Shown here: positions 27,991 through 36,996 of the stretch, in pieces | How positions within the stretch are numbered: the first letter of the stretch is position 1 | Layout of the letters: each line of letters begins with the position of its first letter | Origin: an uncultured Cohaesibacter sp. | GTDB taxonomy: Bacteria; Pseudomonadota; Alphaproteobacteria; Rhizobiales; Cohaesibacteraceae | NCBI RefSeq assembly: GCF_963678225.1 | Contig: NZ_OY782763.1 | Location: 744,001 to 808,000 of the forward strand | DNA length: 64,000 nt | Direction: 5' to 3' | Notes under the pieces: model-generated | Database searches by the model: none | Seen by the model: only the letters and a program-made list of their open reading frames with translations | Told to the model about the DNA's origin: nothing | Program-made: the position numbers and the translations under genes

Positions 27991-28755
27991 TTAGCTCAGC
28001 CCGAGCGCTGCAATCTCGCCGTTGGAAGCTTTTTTCCATGCGTCCAGAAGCACTTCGTTGGTGCTGTGGCGCAACCCTTTCCGATGCAACCGCTCGAACC
28101 GTTCCGAGCCAATCACACCGAAGGTCGCCGCCACACGTGGATACCAATAATCAATTGAGGCTGCGGCCTCAGACCGACCTTCGGCGGTGGAGCAGATATC
28201 CTCCAGCGCAACACGCCCCATCTCCTTGTGGCGCGCTTCGACAGGGGCAATCTCCCGGATCGCTTCGGCGAGCGGGCTGTAGGAAACCTGAGCCAACTCT
28301 CCAAGCTGGATGCCCGTTGCCAGCCCCATCAGCAGGTTCATCACACAGGCATCCGTCCAGCTAACAAGCGGCGCATGAAAAACCGACAGGCGCATGTCGC
28401 CCCCTTGGCGGCAAGGGTCTATGGCAGCGTCACGCGGCATGCGGGCCGCCCAATCATGGGCACGATTATAGAGTGCCTTATCAGTGCCGAAATCTTCCAT
28501 GAGATCGAGCACCTTTTCCGCGCTGGCTGCCTTCTCAAGAGTGATCCGGCAGGCCGCTATCCGCTGCGCGATACCCGGAGCCCAATTGATGGCGTTAGCA
28601 AAACCGGCAGAGCCAGCCAATTCGCTGTCGACAAAGGACGACATCAGCTTCAAAAGCTCGGCACGATAGCGTGGGGATACATTCTCCGGCGAGGTGAGCT
28701 TCCCCCCTTGCGCGAGATACTCATCAATCGGCATCAGCCCTGCATCACTCGTCAT
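27991..28755 (-). CDS. Third PaaA/PaaC-family ferritin-like protein, function unknown
   Basis: 254 aa, all-helical by sequence, resembling the phenylacetyl-CoA epoxidase alpha and beta subunits (PaaA/PaaC family), which are both encoded separately upstream. Its second iron-type motif is kept as EARH (173-176), corresponding to E-S-F-H in PaaA. The position of the first motif (E-A-G-H in PaaA) seems to read K-A-A-S (75-78), so a normal di-iron site is unlikely. It overlaps the paaE stop by 11 bases and precedes paaZ, so it is co-expressed with the epoxidase. It might be a structural or regulatory partner of the complex, or a chaperone-like subunit. The family call is good; the role is unknown. 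Confidence 0.72.
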   Translation of the reverse strand: MTSDAGLMPIDEYLAQGGKLTSPENVSPRYRAELLKLMSSFVDSELAGSAGFANAINWAPGIAQRIAACRITLEKAASAEKVLDLMEDFGTDKALYNRAHDWAARMPRDAAIDPCRQGGDMRLSVFHAPLVSWTDACVMNLLMGLATGIQLGELAQVSYSPLAEAIREIAPVEARHKEMGRVALEDICSTAEGRSEAAASIDYWYPRVAATFGVIGSERFERLHRKGLRHSTNEVLLDAWKKASNGEIAALGLS

Positions 28756-29821
28756 AGCTCAACACCACCTTATCCGATACCGGCGCACACTGGCACGACA
28801 GCACATAGCCAGCCTTCACCTCATAATCTTCCAGCGCATGATTCACAGCCATCTCGACCTCGCCCTCCAGCACACGGGCCCGACAGGTGGAGCAAACACC
28901 GGCCTTGCAGGAAAACGGAGCATCCATGTTATTGGTGATCGCCGCTTCGAGAATGGAATTGCCATCCTTGGGCATCGTGAAGCTGCGTGTTGCGCCATCA
29001 AGGGTGACCGATACCGCGCAGCTGTTGCGCGTGACCGACGCTTTTTTGGAAACGACCTGCTTGCGAGCCCGGCCCGGCTGAGACGTGGCAAAAAGCTCGA
29101 ACTTGATCTGCTCATCAGAAATACCATGCTTGCGCAGATTTTCCGCAATGGTCAGCATCATGGGCTCCGGACCGCAGATGAAGGCGGTATCCACACTGTC
29201 GGCCTCAATCCAGAGATTGAACAGAGCGTCCAGTTTCTCGTCATCAATGCGGCCGGTGAAGAGATCGATTTCCTGCCCCTCACTCTTGAGAATATGGATC
29301 ACGGACAACCGCCCCAGATACATATTCTTGAGGTCTTCCAGTTCCTCGCGGAACATGATCGAACTCATCTGCCGATTGGCATAAACCAGCGTGACGTTGG
29401 ATTTCGGTTCGCGAGCCAGGACTGTCTTGATGATCGAGAGAACCGGCGTAATACCCGATCCTCCAGCAAAGGCGAGGTAGTTTTTTTCCGCAGCCGGATC
29501 AATCTGCGTGAAGAAGCGACCCGCCGGTGGCATGGCGTCTATATGGTCGCCCACCTTCAGCTCTTCATTGGCCCAGGTAGAAAAAGCGCCCCCCTCAACG
29601 CGCTTGATCCCAACCTTCAGGCACCCCTCATCAAGGCCCGCACAGATGGAATAGGACCGCCTTAGCTCTTCCTGATCAAACATCCGGCGAAAGGTGAGAT
29701 ATTGCCCTTGCGTAAAGGCGAAAGCCTCCGCATCTGCAGGGTCGGGTTTTAACGTCAGAACCACGGCATCGCGGGTTTCGCGACGCACATCGGTCACTTC
29801 AAGTGATGAAAATCGTGACAT
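28745..29821 (-). CDS. paaE: Phenylacetyl-CoA epoxidase reductase subunit PaaE
   Basis: 358 aa electron-transfer protein carrying NAD(P)H electrons to the PaaAC di-iron centre. The FAD domain has RRSYSICAG (near 53) and the NAD domain GGSGITPVLSIIKTVL. The C-terminal plant-type [2Fe-2S] domain has cysteines 305, 310, 313 and 343. ATG 29821 is chosen for its GGAGAGG and family N-terminus. It overlaps the next gene by 11 bases. Confidence 0.95.
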   Translation of the reverse strand: MSRFSSLEVTDVRRETRDAVVLTLKPDPADAEAFAFTQGQYLTFRRMFDQEELRRSYSICAGLDEGCLKVGIKRVEGGAFSTWANEELKVGDHIDAMPPAGRFFTQIDPAAEKNYLAFAGGSGITPVLSIIKTVLAREPKSNVTLVYANRQMSSIMFREELEDLKNMYLGRLSVIHILKSEGQEIDLFTGRIDDEKLDALFNLWIEADSVDTAFICGPEPMMLTIAENLRKHGISDEQIKFELFATSQPGRARKQVVSKKASVTRNSCAVSVTLDGATRSFTMPKDGNSILEAAITNNMDAPFSCKAGVCSTCRARVLEGEVEMAVNHALEDYEVKAGYVLSCQCAPVSDKVVLSYDE

Positions 29822-29842
29822 GGCAAGCCTCTCCTCCAAGGC

Positions 29843-30388
29843 TTAGATGCATTTGAAATAGTCAAAGGGTTCCAGACAGTCCTTACAGCGCCACGAGGCT
29901 TTGCAAGGAGTGGACCCGAACTGGCTGACACGCTCCGTGTTGGTCGAAGCGCAGCGCGGGCACTCCACCACCAGATTGCTCTTGCCGCTCATGCGGCGCG
30001 CTCGTGCGGCCATAACACCACTGGACGCAGTGCCATCGATCGGCGGAGCGATCCCGAAGGCACGCAGCTTGTCGCGCGCATCCCGAGCTATCCAGTCACT
30101 GGTCCATGGGGGCGACAGACGCCGTTCAAGACGCAGTTGATTAATGCCCTTTTCACGCAGCTTTTCCTCGATGGCGAGATCGATCACCGCTGTTGCCGGA
30201 CATCCCGAATAGGTCGGTGTGACGGCGACAACAAGCGTTTCGCCCTCATAGCGGACCTCTCGAACAATCCCTAGCTCGGTGACTGAAACGACCGGAATTT
30301 CCGGATCCGGTACATCAGCTAACCAGCTCCAGACGATATCGACCGAGGGCTGCACAATAGAAGCGGATAGGTTTTGCTGAGTGACCAT
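29843..30388 (-). CDS. paaD: PaaD, maturation factor of phenylacetyl-CoA epoxidase
   Basis: 181 aa protein of the MIP18/DUF59 family, believed to help assemble the metal centre of the epoxidase. The DUF59 core DPEIPVVSVTELGIVREV is followed by PTYSGCPATAVIDLAI. A C-terminal zinc ribbon is visible (CPRC about 145-148, C and CKDC near 165-173). ATG 30388 is 4 bases from the paaC stop; the longer upstream frame lies inside paaC and is rejected. Confidence 0.92.
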   Translation of the reverse strand: MVTQQNLSASIVQPSVDIVWSWLADVPDPEIPVVSVTELGIVREVRYEGETLVVAVTPTYSGCPATAVIDLAIEEKLREKGINQLRLERRLSPPWTSDWIARDARDKLRAFGIAPPIDGTASSGVMAARARRMSGKSNLVVECPRCASTNTERVSQFGSTPCKASWRCKDCLEPFDYFKCI

Positions 30389-30392
30389 GGCT

Positions 30393-31229
30393 CTACCAAC
30401 GTGCGCCCGGATAGGCCCGCTGCAGAAACTGCATTTCAGCCAGAATATAGCCCAGATGCTCCGTATGACGCCCAATGACGCCACCGGTTTGGGCAAAGCC
30501 TGCTGGCCCCGGCATATCAAGCATGGCCTCCGCCAACACCGAGCGCACAGTTTCCTCCCATTCGGCCTTCAGCTCCGAAGGCTCCGGCGCTATGCCCGCT
30601 TTGGCCATGGCTTTGTCCACCGCATCGGTAACAAACATCTCGTCCACATAAGGCCAGAGTTGATCAAGGGCAGCCTGCATACGACGATGGCTCTCGTCCG
30701 TGCCATCCCCCAGCCGGACAACCAGATCCGAGGAGCGTTCCAGATGATAACTGGCTTCCTTGACGGCCTTGGCCGCAATCTCGGCAACCCTTGGACTGGC
30801 CGAACTGGTAAGCCGCATCAACAGGGCATAGTGACGAGCATCAAACAGGAACTGACGCATGATCGTCACGCCCATGTCGCCATTGGGCAGCTCACAGAGC
30901 AGCAGATTGCGGAATTGCAGCGCATCGCGCAGATAGGCCAGCGCATCCGCATCTCGCCCCTTGCCTTCGACCTCGCCAGCAAGCCCCAACCACATCTGGG
31001 TGTGGCCAATCAGGTCCAGCGCCGTATTGGCCATGGCGATGTCTTCTTCAAGTGCAGGGGCATGCCCGCACCATTCAGACACCCTGTGCCCCAACACCAG
31101 AGCACTATCCCCCATGCGACATAGACATTCAAAGAAGGCGGGCGCCAGCGCATCATCGCTGACAAACCGGTCCTCGACCGGGTTCAGCACGGCCCCGGTC
31201 GCAGCCTTTTCCATAGCTCCCACACTCAT
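30393..31229 (-). CDS. paaC: Phenylacetyl-CoA epoxidase structural subunit PaaC
   Basis: 278 aa partner of PaaA in the epoxidase core. The ferritin-like family region FFECLCRMGDSALVLGHRVSEWCGHAPALEEDIAMANTALDLIGH is typical of PaaC. The C-terminus ends QRAYPGARW as in most PaaC proteins. The start ATG overlaps the paaB stop (TGATG). No iron is expected in this subunit. Confidence 0.94.
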   Translation of the reverse strand: MSVGAMEKAATGAVLNPVEDRFVSDDALAPAFFECLCRMGDSALVLGHRVSEWCGHAPALEEDIAMANTALDLIGHTQMWLGLAGEVEGKGRDADALAYLRDALQFRNLLLCELPNGDMGVTIMRQFLFDARHYALLMRLTSSASPRVAEIAAKAVKEASYHLERSSDLVVRLGDGTDESHRRMQAALDQLWPYVDEMFVTDAVDKAMAKAGIAPEPSELKAEWEETVRSVLAEAMLDMPGPAGFAQTGGVIGRHTEHLGYILAEMQFLQRAYPGARW

Positions 31230-31516
31230 CACATATGCCCCACTTCATCAGGGATATCAAAGAAGGTCGGATGGCGATAAGCCTTGCTCTCGGCCGGATC
31301 GAACAGCGGCCCTTTCTCCGACGGGCTCGATGCGGTGATGTCGTTGGATTTCACCACCCAGATCGATACGCCCTCCTTGCGGCGCGTATAAACATCGCGC
31401 GCGTGATGGATTGCCATCTCGGCGTCAGATGCGTGCAAGCTGCCAACATGGCGATGGTTGAGTCCGTGCTGCCCTCTGATAAACACTTCCCAAAGCGGCC
31501 ATTCTTTTCTAGACAT
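31229..31516 (-). CDS. paaB: Phenylacetyl-CoA epoxidase subunit PaaB
   Basis: 95 aa small subunit. The sequence EWPLWEVFIRGQHGLNHRHVGSLHASDAEMAIHHARDVYTRR is diagnostic for PaaB. ATG 31516 is chosen for GGGGAG upstream. It lies between paaA (30-base gap) and paaC (overlap). Confidence 0.94.
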   Translation of the reverse strand: MSRKEWPLWEVFIRGQHGLNHRHVGSLHASDAEMAIHHARDVYTRRKEGVSIWVVKSNDITASSPSEKGPLFDPAESKAYRHPTFFDIPDEVGHM

Positions 31517-31546
31517 GATCATTTCTCCCCCCAAAAATTTGCGGCC

Positions 31547-32545
31547 TCATTCAGCGGCAGTGGTTACCGCAGCCCGACGATGCGCGGCCTTTTCTGCATG
31601 GGCGTACAGTCCTTCGCGGAACCATGCGCCATCATCCCAGGCCTTGACCCGCGCATTCATCCTCTCGCGATTGCACGGCCCGTTGCCCTTGATGACCTCG
31701 AAAAACTCAGACCAGTTCGGCTCGCTGAAGTCGTAGCCGCCCTTCTCCTCGTTCCATTTGAGATTGTCGTCGGGAATGGACAGGCCCAAATATTCAGCCT
31801 GAGGCACCGTCTGATCGACAAATTTCTGGCGCAGCTCGTCATTGGTATTGATCTTGATTTTCCAGGCCATGGACTGGGCAGAATGAACCGACTCAGCATC
31901 CGACGGGCCGAACATCATAAGCGATGGATACCAGAAGCGATTGAGCGCATCCTGCGCCATTTCCTTCTGTGCCGGAGTACCTTCTGCCATCTTCATCATG
32001 ATGGCGTAGCCCTGCCGCTGGTGGAAACTCTCCTCCTTGCAGATCCGGATCATTGCCCGGCTGTAAGGACCATAGGACGTGCGCTGCAGAGGCACCTGAT
32101 TCATGATGGCCGCGCCATCAACCAGCCAGCCAACAGCCCCCATATCTGCCCAAGTCAGGGTGGGATAATTGAAGATCGAGCTATATTTCATGGCGCCGGA
32201 ATGAAGCTTCTCTGTAAGCTCATCGCGGCTGACACCAAGCGTTTCCGCTGCAGAATAAAGATACAGCCCGTGTCCGGCTTCATCCTGCACCTTGGCCAAC
32301 AAAATGGCCTTGCGCTCAAGAGTTGGCGCTCGGGTAATCCAGTTCCCCTCGGGCAACTGTCCGACAATCTCCGAATGGGCATGCTGTCCGATCTGCCGGA
32401 TCAGCGTCTTGCGGTACCCTTCGGGCATCCATTCCTTGGGCTCGATCTTTTCTCCCCGATCGATCCTGTCCTGAAACGCCTGTTCTTCAGACGTCATTTC
32501 GTCCCGAGACTTCATTCCTTCCGACTTCACCATCTGTGCATACAT
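31547..32545 (-). CDS. paaA: Phenylacetyl-CoA epoxidase catalytic subunit PaaA
   Basis: 332 aa di-iron monooxygenase that epoxidises the aromatic ring of phenylacetyl-CoA. The iron ligands are visible in [13 protein letters not shown] (Glu89, His92) and [10 protein letters not shown] (Glu172, His175). GAGGAGG stands 6 bases before ATG 32545. It follows paaJ by 14 bases and starts the epoxidase block paaABCDE. Confidence 0.95.
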   Translation of the reverse strand: MYAQMVKSEGMKSRDEMTSEEQAFQDRIDRGEKIEPKEWMPEGYRKTLIRQIGQHAHSEIVGQLPEGNWITRAPTLERKAILLAKVQDEAGHGLYLYSAAETLGVSRDELTEKLHSGAMKYSSIFNYPTLTWADMGAVGWLVDGAAIMNQVPLQRTSYGPYSRAMIRICKEESFHQRQGYAIMMKMAEGTPAQKEMAQDALNRFWYPSLMMFGPSDAESVHSAQSMAWKIKINTNDELRQKFVDQTVPQAEYLGLSIPDDNLKWNEEKGGYDFSEPNWSEFFEVIKGNGPCNRERMNARVKAWDDGAWFREGLYAHAEKAAHRRAAVTTAAE

Positions 32546-32559
32546 GTCCGACCTCCTCT

Positions 32560-33765
32560 TCAGACGCGTTCCAGAATAAGAGCGATGCCCTGCCCGACCC
32601 CGACGCACATGGTGCAGAGCGCGTAGCGCCCGCCGGTGCGTTGAAGCTGATAGGTGGCGTGCAGCACAAGCCGCGCCCCGGACATCCCCAGCGGATGGCC
32701 CATGGCGATCGCGCCGCCATTAGCGTTGATATATGAGGCATCCTCGGGTAGCCCGAGGTCGCGCAGAACGGCAAGCGACTGCGCTGCAAAGGCTTCATTG
32801 AGCTCGATAACATCCATCTGCCCCAATGTAAGACCAGCCCTCTCCAGAACCCGACGGGTTGCTGGGACGGGTCCGATACCCATCACACGCGGCGGCACTC
32901 CGGCAGCAGCCATGGCGACTATGCGGGCCTTTGGTGTCAGTCCATTGGTCTTGGCAGCAGTTTCAGAGGCAACAATCAGCCCCGCAGCGCCATCATTGAC
33001 ACCCGAGGCATTGCCCGCCGTCACCGTCAGATCAGGTCCATTTACCCCACGCAACTTGGCAAGGGTTTCGACGCTCGTTCCCGGGCGCGGATGCTCATCA
33101 GTATCGACAACAAGCGGGTCTCCCTTGCGCTGGGGAATGGTGACAGGTACGATTTCCTCGGCAAAACGCCCCGCTTTCTGGGCCTCTTCCCAACGACGCT
33201 GACTTTCAGCGGCGAAGCGGTCCTGATCTTCGCGCGCGATGTCATAATCCTCGGCCACATTATCGGCCGTTTCCGGCATGCTGTGCGTGCCGTGCGCCTT
33301 ATCTAGCGCCGTATTCTTGAAACGCCAGCCAATCGTCGTGTCATACATTTCAGCATTACGGGAAAAGGCACTGCCAGCCTTGGCCACCACAAAGGGCGCC
33401 CGGCTCATGCTCTCCACGCCGCCGGCAACCAACATGTCGCCATCTCCGGCGCGTATAGTGCGAGCAGCCAGCCCAATGGCGTCCATTCCCGAACCACAGA
33501 GCCGATTGACCGTCGTCCCCGGCACTCCAACAGGCAGACCGGACAACAAAACCGCCATGCGGGCAACATTACGATTGTCCTCGCCAGCCTGATTGGCACA
33601 GCCAAGGATCACGTCATCCACCTGCTCCCAATCAAGTTGTGGATTGCGTTCCAGCAGTGCCCGCAGCGGCACGGCGGCCAGATCGTCCGCCCGAACGGAA
33701 GACAAGGCGCCCCCATAGCGCCCGATAGGCGTGCGCACAGCATCGCAAACGAATGCCTCCGACAT
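32560..33765 (-). CDS. paaJ: 3-oxoadipyl-CoA / 3-oxo-5,6-dehydrosuberyl-CoA thiolase PaaJ
   Basis: 401 aa thiolase that cleaves the 3-oxoacyl-CoA intermediates to acetyl-CoA and succinyl-CoA. The catalytic residues are clear: Cys90 in [10 protein letters not shown], His357 in [11 protein letters not shown], Cys387 in [10 protein letters not shown]. The N-terminal [22 protein letters not shown] is the PcaF/PaaJ type. It is the first gene of the third paa unit, with a candidate PaaR site 46 bases upstream. PcaF (beta-ketoadipate pathway) is nearly identical in sequence; context decides for PaaJ. Confidence 0.92.
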   Translation of the reverse strand: MSEAFVCDAVRTPIGRYGGALSSVRADDLAAVPLRALLERNPQLDWEQVDDVILGCANQAGEDNRNVARMAVLLSGLPVGVPGTTVNRLCGSGMDAIGLAARTIRAGDGDMLVAGGVESMSRAPFVVAKAGSAFSRNAEMYDTTIGWRFKNTALDKAHGTHSMPETADNVAEDYDIAREDQDRFAAESQRRWEEAQKAGRFAEEIVPVTIPQRKGDPLVVDTDEHPRPGTSVETLAKLRGVNGPDLTVTAGNASGVNDGAAGLIVASETAAKTNGLTPKARIVAMAAAGVPPRVMGIGPVPATRRVLERAGLTLGQMDVIELNEAFAAQSLAVLRDLGLPEDASYINANGGAIAMGHPLGMSGARLVLHATYQLQRTGGRYALCTMCVGVGQGIALILERV

Positions 33766-33806
33766 TCAAAAACTCCCCCCAATGAGACTACTTACCGGCC
33801 CTTATT

Positions 33807-33828
33807 AATTAACCGACCGTTCGTTCAC
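33807..33828. promoter_or_regulatory. Candidate PaaR operator upstream of paaJ
   Basis: AATTAACCGACCGTTCGTTCAC is an imperfect inverted repeat like the site before paaR (shared AACCGACCGT). It is placed 42-64 bases before the paaJ start, where it could block transcription of paaJ-A-B-C-D-E-Z. Confidence 0.5.
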
Positions 33829-34190
33829 ATTATGACGAAGATACTCCAGAGTGCAACAGCTTTGTACCAGCCATTGGGATGAGACGACTAAATTAGCCAC
33901 ACAACATTGGTCTATAAGTTTGATAACATTCTGAAATTCTTAGTCATTCAAACGGTAGCCGGAACGGCAAAGACTCTCATCAAATGCCATCTGCAATGAA
34001 AATATGCCCAATTCCAAGCGATCAAACCTCACTCTGCCACGGCTTAAAAGCCCGCCAGATCTGTATCAGAAACTGCGGATCATCAGTCCCAGAGCATAAA
34101 AAGAAAGCGCAGCCTGCAACAACAGACAGCGCTTTTTCATGCCAAAATTCGGCCATCGAAATCCGATGATAAGAATCCTACAGTGGCCTT
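33829..34190. other. Intergenic region between paaJ and the GH94 gene
   Basis: About 360 bases, AT-richer than its surroundings. Apart from the upstream PaaR site and the terminator at 34104-34135 I see no gene. The short plus-strand frame 33984-34169 runs through the terminator and is not credible. Confidence 0.5.
34104..34135. terminator. Rho-independent terminator after the GH94 gene
   Basis: Stem AAAGCGC / GCGCTTT extended internally by CTG/CAG pairing, followed by T runs on both strands (CTTTCTTTTT on the minus strand). It ends transcription of the cellobiose phosphorylase gene, whose stop is at 34191. Confidence 0.7.
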
Positions 34191-36635
34191 TTATCCGACG
34201 ATCGCCTCAACGATCACCTTCGTCACTCCATCAGAGGGAGGCGGCACGATATCTCCCGCAATCGGCTTGCCATCCACACTCAGCGAGACCACGTTACCCG
34301 ACCCTTTGCGCACCACAGAAATATCATAGGAGACACCCCGAAACAGGCGCTGCACCCGGAAGTCATCCCAACGCTCGGGTATGACCGGGGCGATCTTGAG
34401 GCCGTCATAATCGGGACGGATACCCAAAATCCATTGCGTAATGGTGTAATAGTTCCAGGCAGCAGTGCCAGTCAGCCAGGAATTCTTGGCCTCCCCGTGG
34501 CTCGGCGCATCACGACCGGCGATCATCTGCGCATAGACATAGGGCTCCAACCGATGCACGTCGGAAATACCTTCCCGCACAGACGGGCTGATCCGACTAT
34601 AATAGTCAAAGGCAGCATCCCCATTGCCCATGACAGCTTCGGCAATAGCCACCCACGGGTTATTGTGGCAGAAAATACCGGCATTTTCCTTGTAGCCCGG
34701 AGGATAGGTGGAGATTTCACCATATTCGATATAGTAGCGCGAATAGGCTGGCTGCTGCAGCACGATACCATGCGGGGTTGCCAGATGTTTCGCAACCGAA
34801 TCCAACGCCTGCCGAGCCTTGCCATCTTCCACACCGACACCCGCCAGAACACAAAAGCCCTGCGGCTCGATGAAGATCTTGCCTTCGGCCTGCTCATGCG
34901 TGCCCAGCTTGTTACCGAAATCATCATAGGCCCTGAGGAACCATTCGCCATCCCAGCCATGCTCGCTGATCGTGGCGCCCATATCCGCAGAAATTCGAGC
35001 ATAATAGGCAGCATCCCCATCCTTGCCGATGACCTTGGCGATATCGGACAGTTCCTTGGCAGACAGCACCATCAATCCGGCGATAAACACGGATTCAGCC
35101 ACCGTGCCTTCCTTGCTGGTCGTGGTCTGGAAGCTTTCTCCCGGCGTATCTGAAAAGCAGTTGAGATTGAGGCAATCGTTCCAGTCAGCCCGCCCGATCA
35201 GAGGCAAGCCATGCGGCCCCATCCGATCCTCGGCATATTGGATCGAGCGCTTGAGATGCTCATAGAGCGGCTCTTCCGTGCCCGGCTGACAATCAAACAT
35301 CACCGGTTCATCCAGAATGGAAAAATCGCCGGTTTCCTTGAGATAGGCCGCCACCCCGATGATCAACCAATGTGGGTCGTCATTGAAATCGCCCCCGATA
35401 TCATTGTTGCCCTTCTTCGTCAGCGGCTGATACTGGTGATAGGCGCCGCCCGAGGAAAGTTGTGTAGCAGCAATATCCAGTATGCGTTCCCGGGCTCGCG
35501 AGGGCACCATATGTACGAAGCCCAGCAGGTCCTGATTGGAATCGCGGAAGCCAAGCCCGCGCCCGATGCCAGACTCAAACGAGGAAGCCGAGCGAGACAT
35601 GTTGAAGGTCGCCATACATTGATAGGCGTTCCAGATATTGACCATACGGTTGGTGTGCTGATCAGGCGAAGACACCTGATAGACGCCCAACAGCGCATCC
35701 CAATGCTTGGTCAGCGCATCAAAAGCGCCATCGACGGTCTCAAGATCGCAATATTTGTCGATAATCGGTTTAACCGTCTTCTTGTTCAGGATCTGAGAGC
35801 TTGGCGGATCGAACTTGTCATCCTTGTCATTCTCATGATAACCGAGCACAAACACGACCTGCCGGGTCTCGCCCGGCTCAAGGCGCAACTTCACGTGATG
35901 CGATCCCATCGGCGACCAGCCATGGGCAATGGAATCCCGTGATTTACCTTCCATCACGGCAACCGGCTTATCCCAGCCGCGCCATGGACCAAGAAAGTCC
36001 TCGCGCTGGGTATCAAAACCGGCAATCTCTTCCGAACAGGCAAAGAAGGCGAAATGGTTGCGGCGCTCGCGATATTCCGTCTTGTGATAGATCACCCCCT
36101 CATCCACTTCCACCTGACCGGTGGAGAGATTGCGCTGGAAATTGCTCTGGTCATCCAGCGCATCCCAGAGACAGAATTCCACCGAGGAAAAGAGCGAAAC
36201 ATCCGCAGGCACAAGGCGTTCGTTGCTGACCGTCACCTGCCAGATTTCCAGCGTTTCATCCAACGGCACGAAATAGCGGGTTGCGGTGCGAATGCCATCC
36301 TTTTTGGAAGAGATAACAGAATAGCCCATGCCATGACGGCAGGAATAATCCTCCAGCTCCGTCTGCATCGGCATCCAGGAAGGTGTCCAGCAGTCGCCGG
36401 TTTCATTGTCGCGTACATAGACATAACGCCCACCGAAATCAGTCGGCACATTATTGTAGCGTCCACGCGTCAGGCGGCGCAAACGGGCATCGCGATAATA
36501 GGAATAGCCGCCAGCGGTGGCAGAAAGAATGCCAAAGTAACTCTGACAGCCAATATAGTTGATCCAGGGCGCAGGCGTATCAGGACGGGTAATCACATAC
36601 TCACGAGCCTGATCGTCAAAATATCCATATTTCAT
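34191..36635 (-). CDS. Cellobiose phosphorylase, glycoside hydrolase family 94
   Basis: 814 aa cytoplasmic enzyme that splits cellobiose (or a related beta-1,4 disaccharide) with phosphate into glucose 1-phosphate and glucose. The length equals that of known cellobiose phosphorylases. The N-terminal segment MKYGYFDDQAREYVITRPDTPAPWINYIG and GGYSYYRDARLRRLTRGRYNNVPTD are typical. The catalytic region GLPLIGRADWNDCLNLNCF contains the acid Asp of the W-N-D motif (about 487), and STYPPGYKENAGIFCHNNPW lies near the phosphate site. No signal peptide. No transporter for the disaccharide adjoins it. N,N'-diacetylchitobiose or cellodextrin phosphorylase is less likely. A LacI-type operator lies upstream. 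Confidence 0.9.
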   Translation of the reverse strand: MKYGYFDDQAREYVITRPDTPAPWINYIGCQSYFGILSATAGGYSYYRDARLRRLTRGRYNNVPTDFGGRYVYVRDNETGDCWTPSWMPMQTELEDYSCRHGMGYSVISSKKDGIRTATRYFVPLDETLEIWQVTVSNERLVPADVSLFSSVEFCLWDALDDQSNFQRNLSTGQVEVDEGVIYHKTEYRERRNHFAFFACSEEIAGFDTQREDFLGPWRGWDKPVAVMEGKSRDSIAHGWSPMGSHHVKLRLEPGETRQVVFVLGYHENDKDDKFDPPSSQILNKKTVKPIIDKYCDLETVDGAFDALTKHWDALLGVYQVSSPDQHTNRMVNIWNAYQCMATFNMSRSASSFESGIGRGLGFRDSNQDLLGFVHMVPSRARERILDIAATQLSSGGAYHQYQPLTKKGNNDIGGDFNDDPHWLIIGVAAYLKETGDFSILDEPVMFDCQPGTEEPLYEHLKRSIQYAEDRMGPHGLPLIGRADWNDCLNLNCFSDTPGESFQTTTSKEGTVAESVFIAGLMVLSAKELSDIAKVIGKDGDAAYYARISADMGATISEHGWDGEWFLRAYDDFGNKLGTHEQAEGKIFIEPQGFCVLAGVGVEDGKARQALDSVAKHLATPHGIVLQQPAYSRYYIEYGEISTYPPGYKENAGIFCHNNPWVAIAEAVMGNGDAAFDYYSRISPSVREGISDVHRLEPYVYAQMIAGRDAPSHGEAKNSWLTGTAAWNYYTITQWILGIRPDYDGLKIAPVIPERWDDFRVQRLFRGVSYDISVVRKGSGNVVSLSVDGKPIAGDIVPPPSDGVTKVIVEAIVG

Positions 36636-36996
36636 AGTGAGCACCTATCAAATGTCAGTAAGGGACAAAGAGCAGCGTATCCGTCAATCATGCATTTCAG
36701 GCCGCAAAAGAGATAGAAGGCTCCTGTCCTCCAGTTGGCCACTCACTACCATAAGAGACAGAAAGTTGGAAGTGAAACGTTTCAGATTTTACTAATATTT
36801 CTAATTTTTGTAATATAAGAAAATATTTTTCATTTACAGAACGAGATTGCTTTCAAAGTCTGTGGGATAAAATGCTACAGCCCCACATCTCGCAGCCCCG
36901 TTAGCGGCGCCCCCCCTTTCGCAGGCACATAAGGTTTGCTTGCAAGGAGATAAAGTCTATCGAGATAATTGGGCGAGAATGTACCGGATCGGCACA
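36636..36996. other. Intergenic control region of the GH94 gene
   Basis: About 360 bases between the GH94 start and the M14 peptidase stop. It contains a very AT-rich stretch (36785-36835), likely promoter DNA, and the LacI-type palindrome at 36773-36784. No gene is seen. Confidence 0.5.
36773..36784. promoter_or_regulatory. LacI-family operator upstream of cellobiose phosphorylase
   Basis: TGAAACGTTTCA is a perfect 12-base CG-centred palindrome, the usual form of LacI-family operators. It lies 138 bases upstream of the GH94 start and beside an AT-rich promoter-like stretch. The matching regulator is not adjacent, and the only LacI gene in the window (8147-9163) has a different candidate site, so a regulator elsewhere is likely. 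Confidence 0.55.

Noticed and set aside
26753-27994. 413-codon plus-strand open frame opposite paaZ
   Set aside because: Antisense to PaaZ, whose catalytic motifs are intact; translation shows no domain.
31235-32626. 463-codon plus-strand open frame opposite paaA/paaB
   Set aside because: It mirrors the clearly coding minus-strand genes, has no family motif and a composition rich in His, Arg and Pro; it arises from the codon bias of the real genes.
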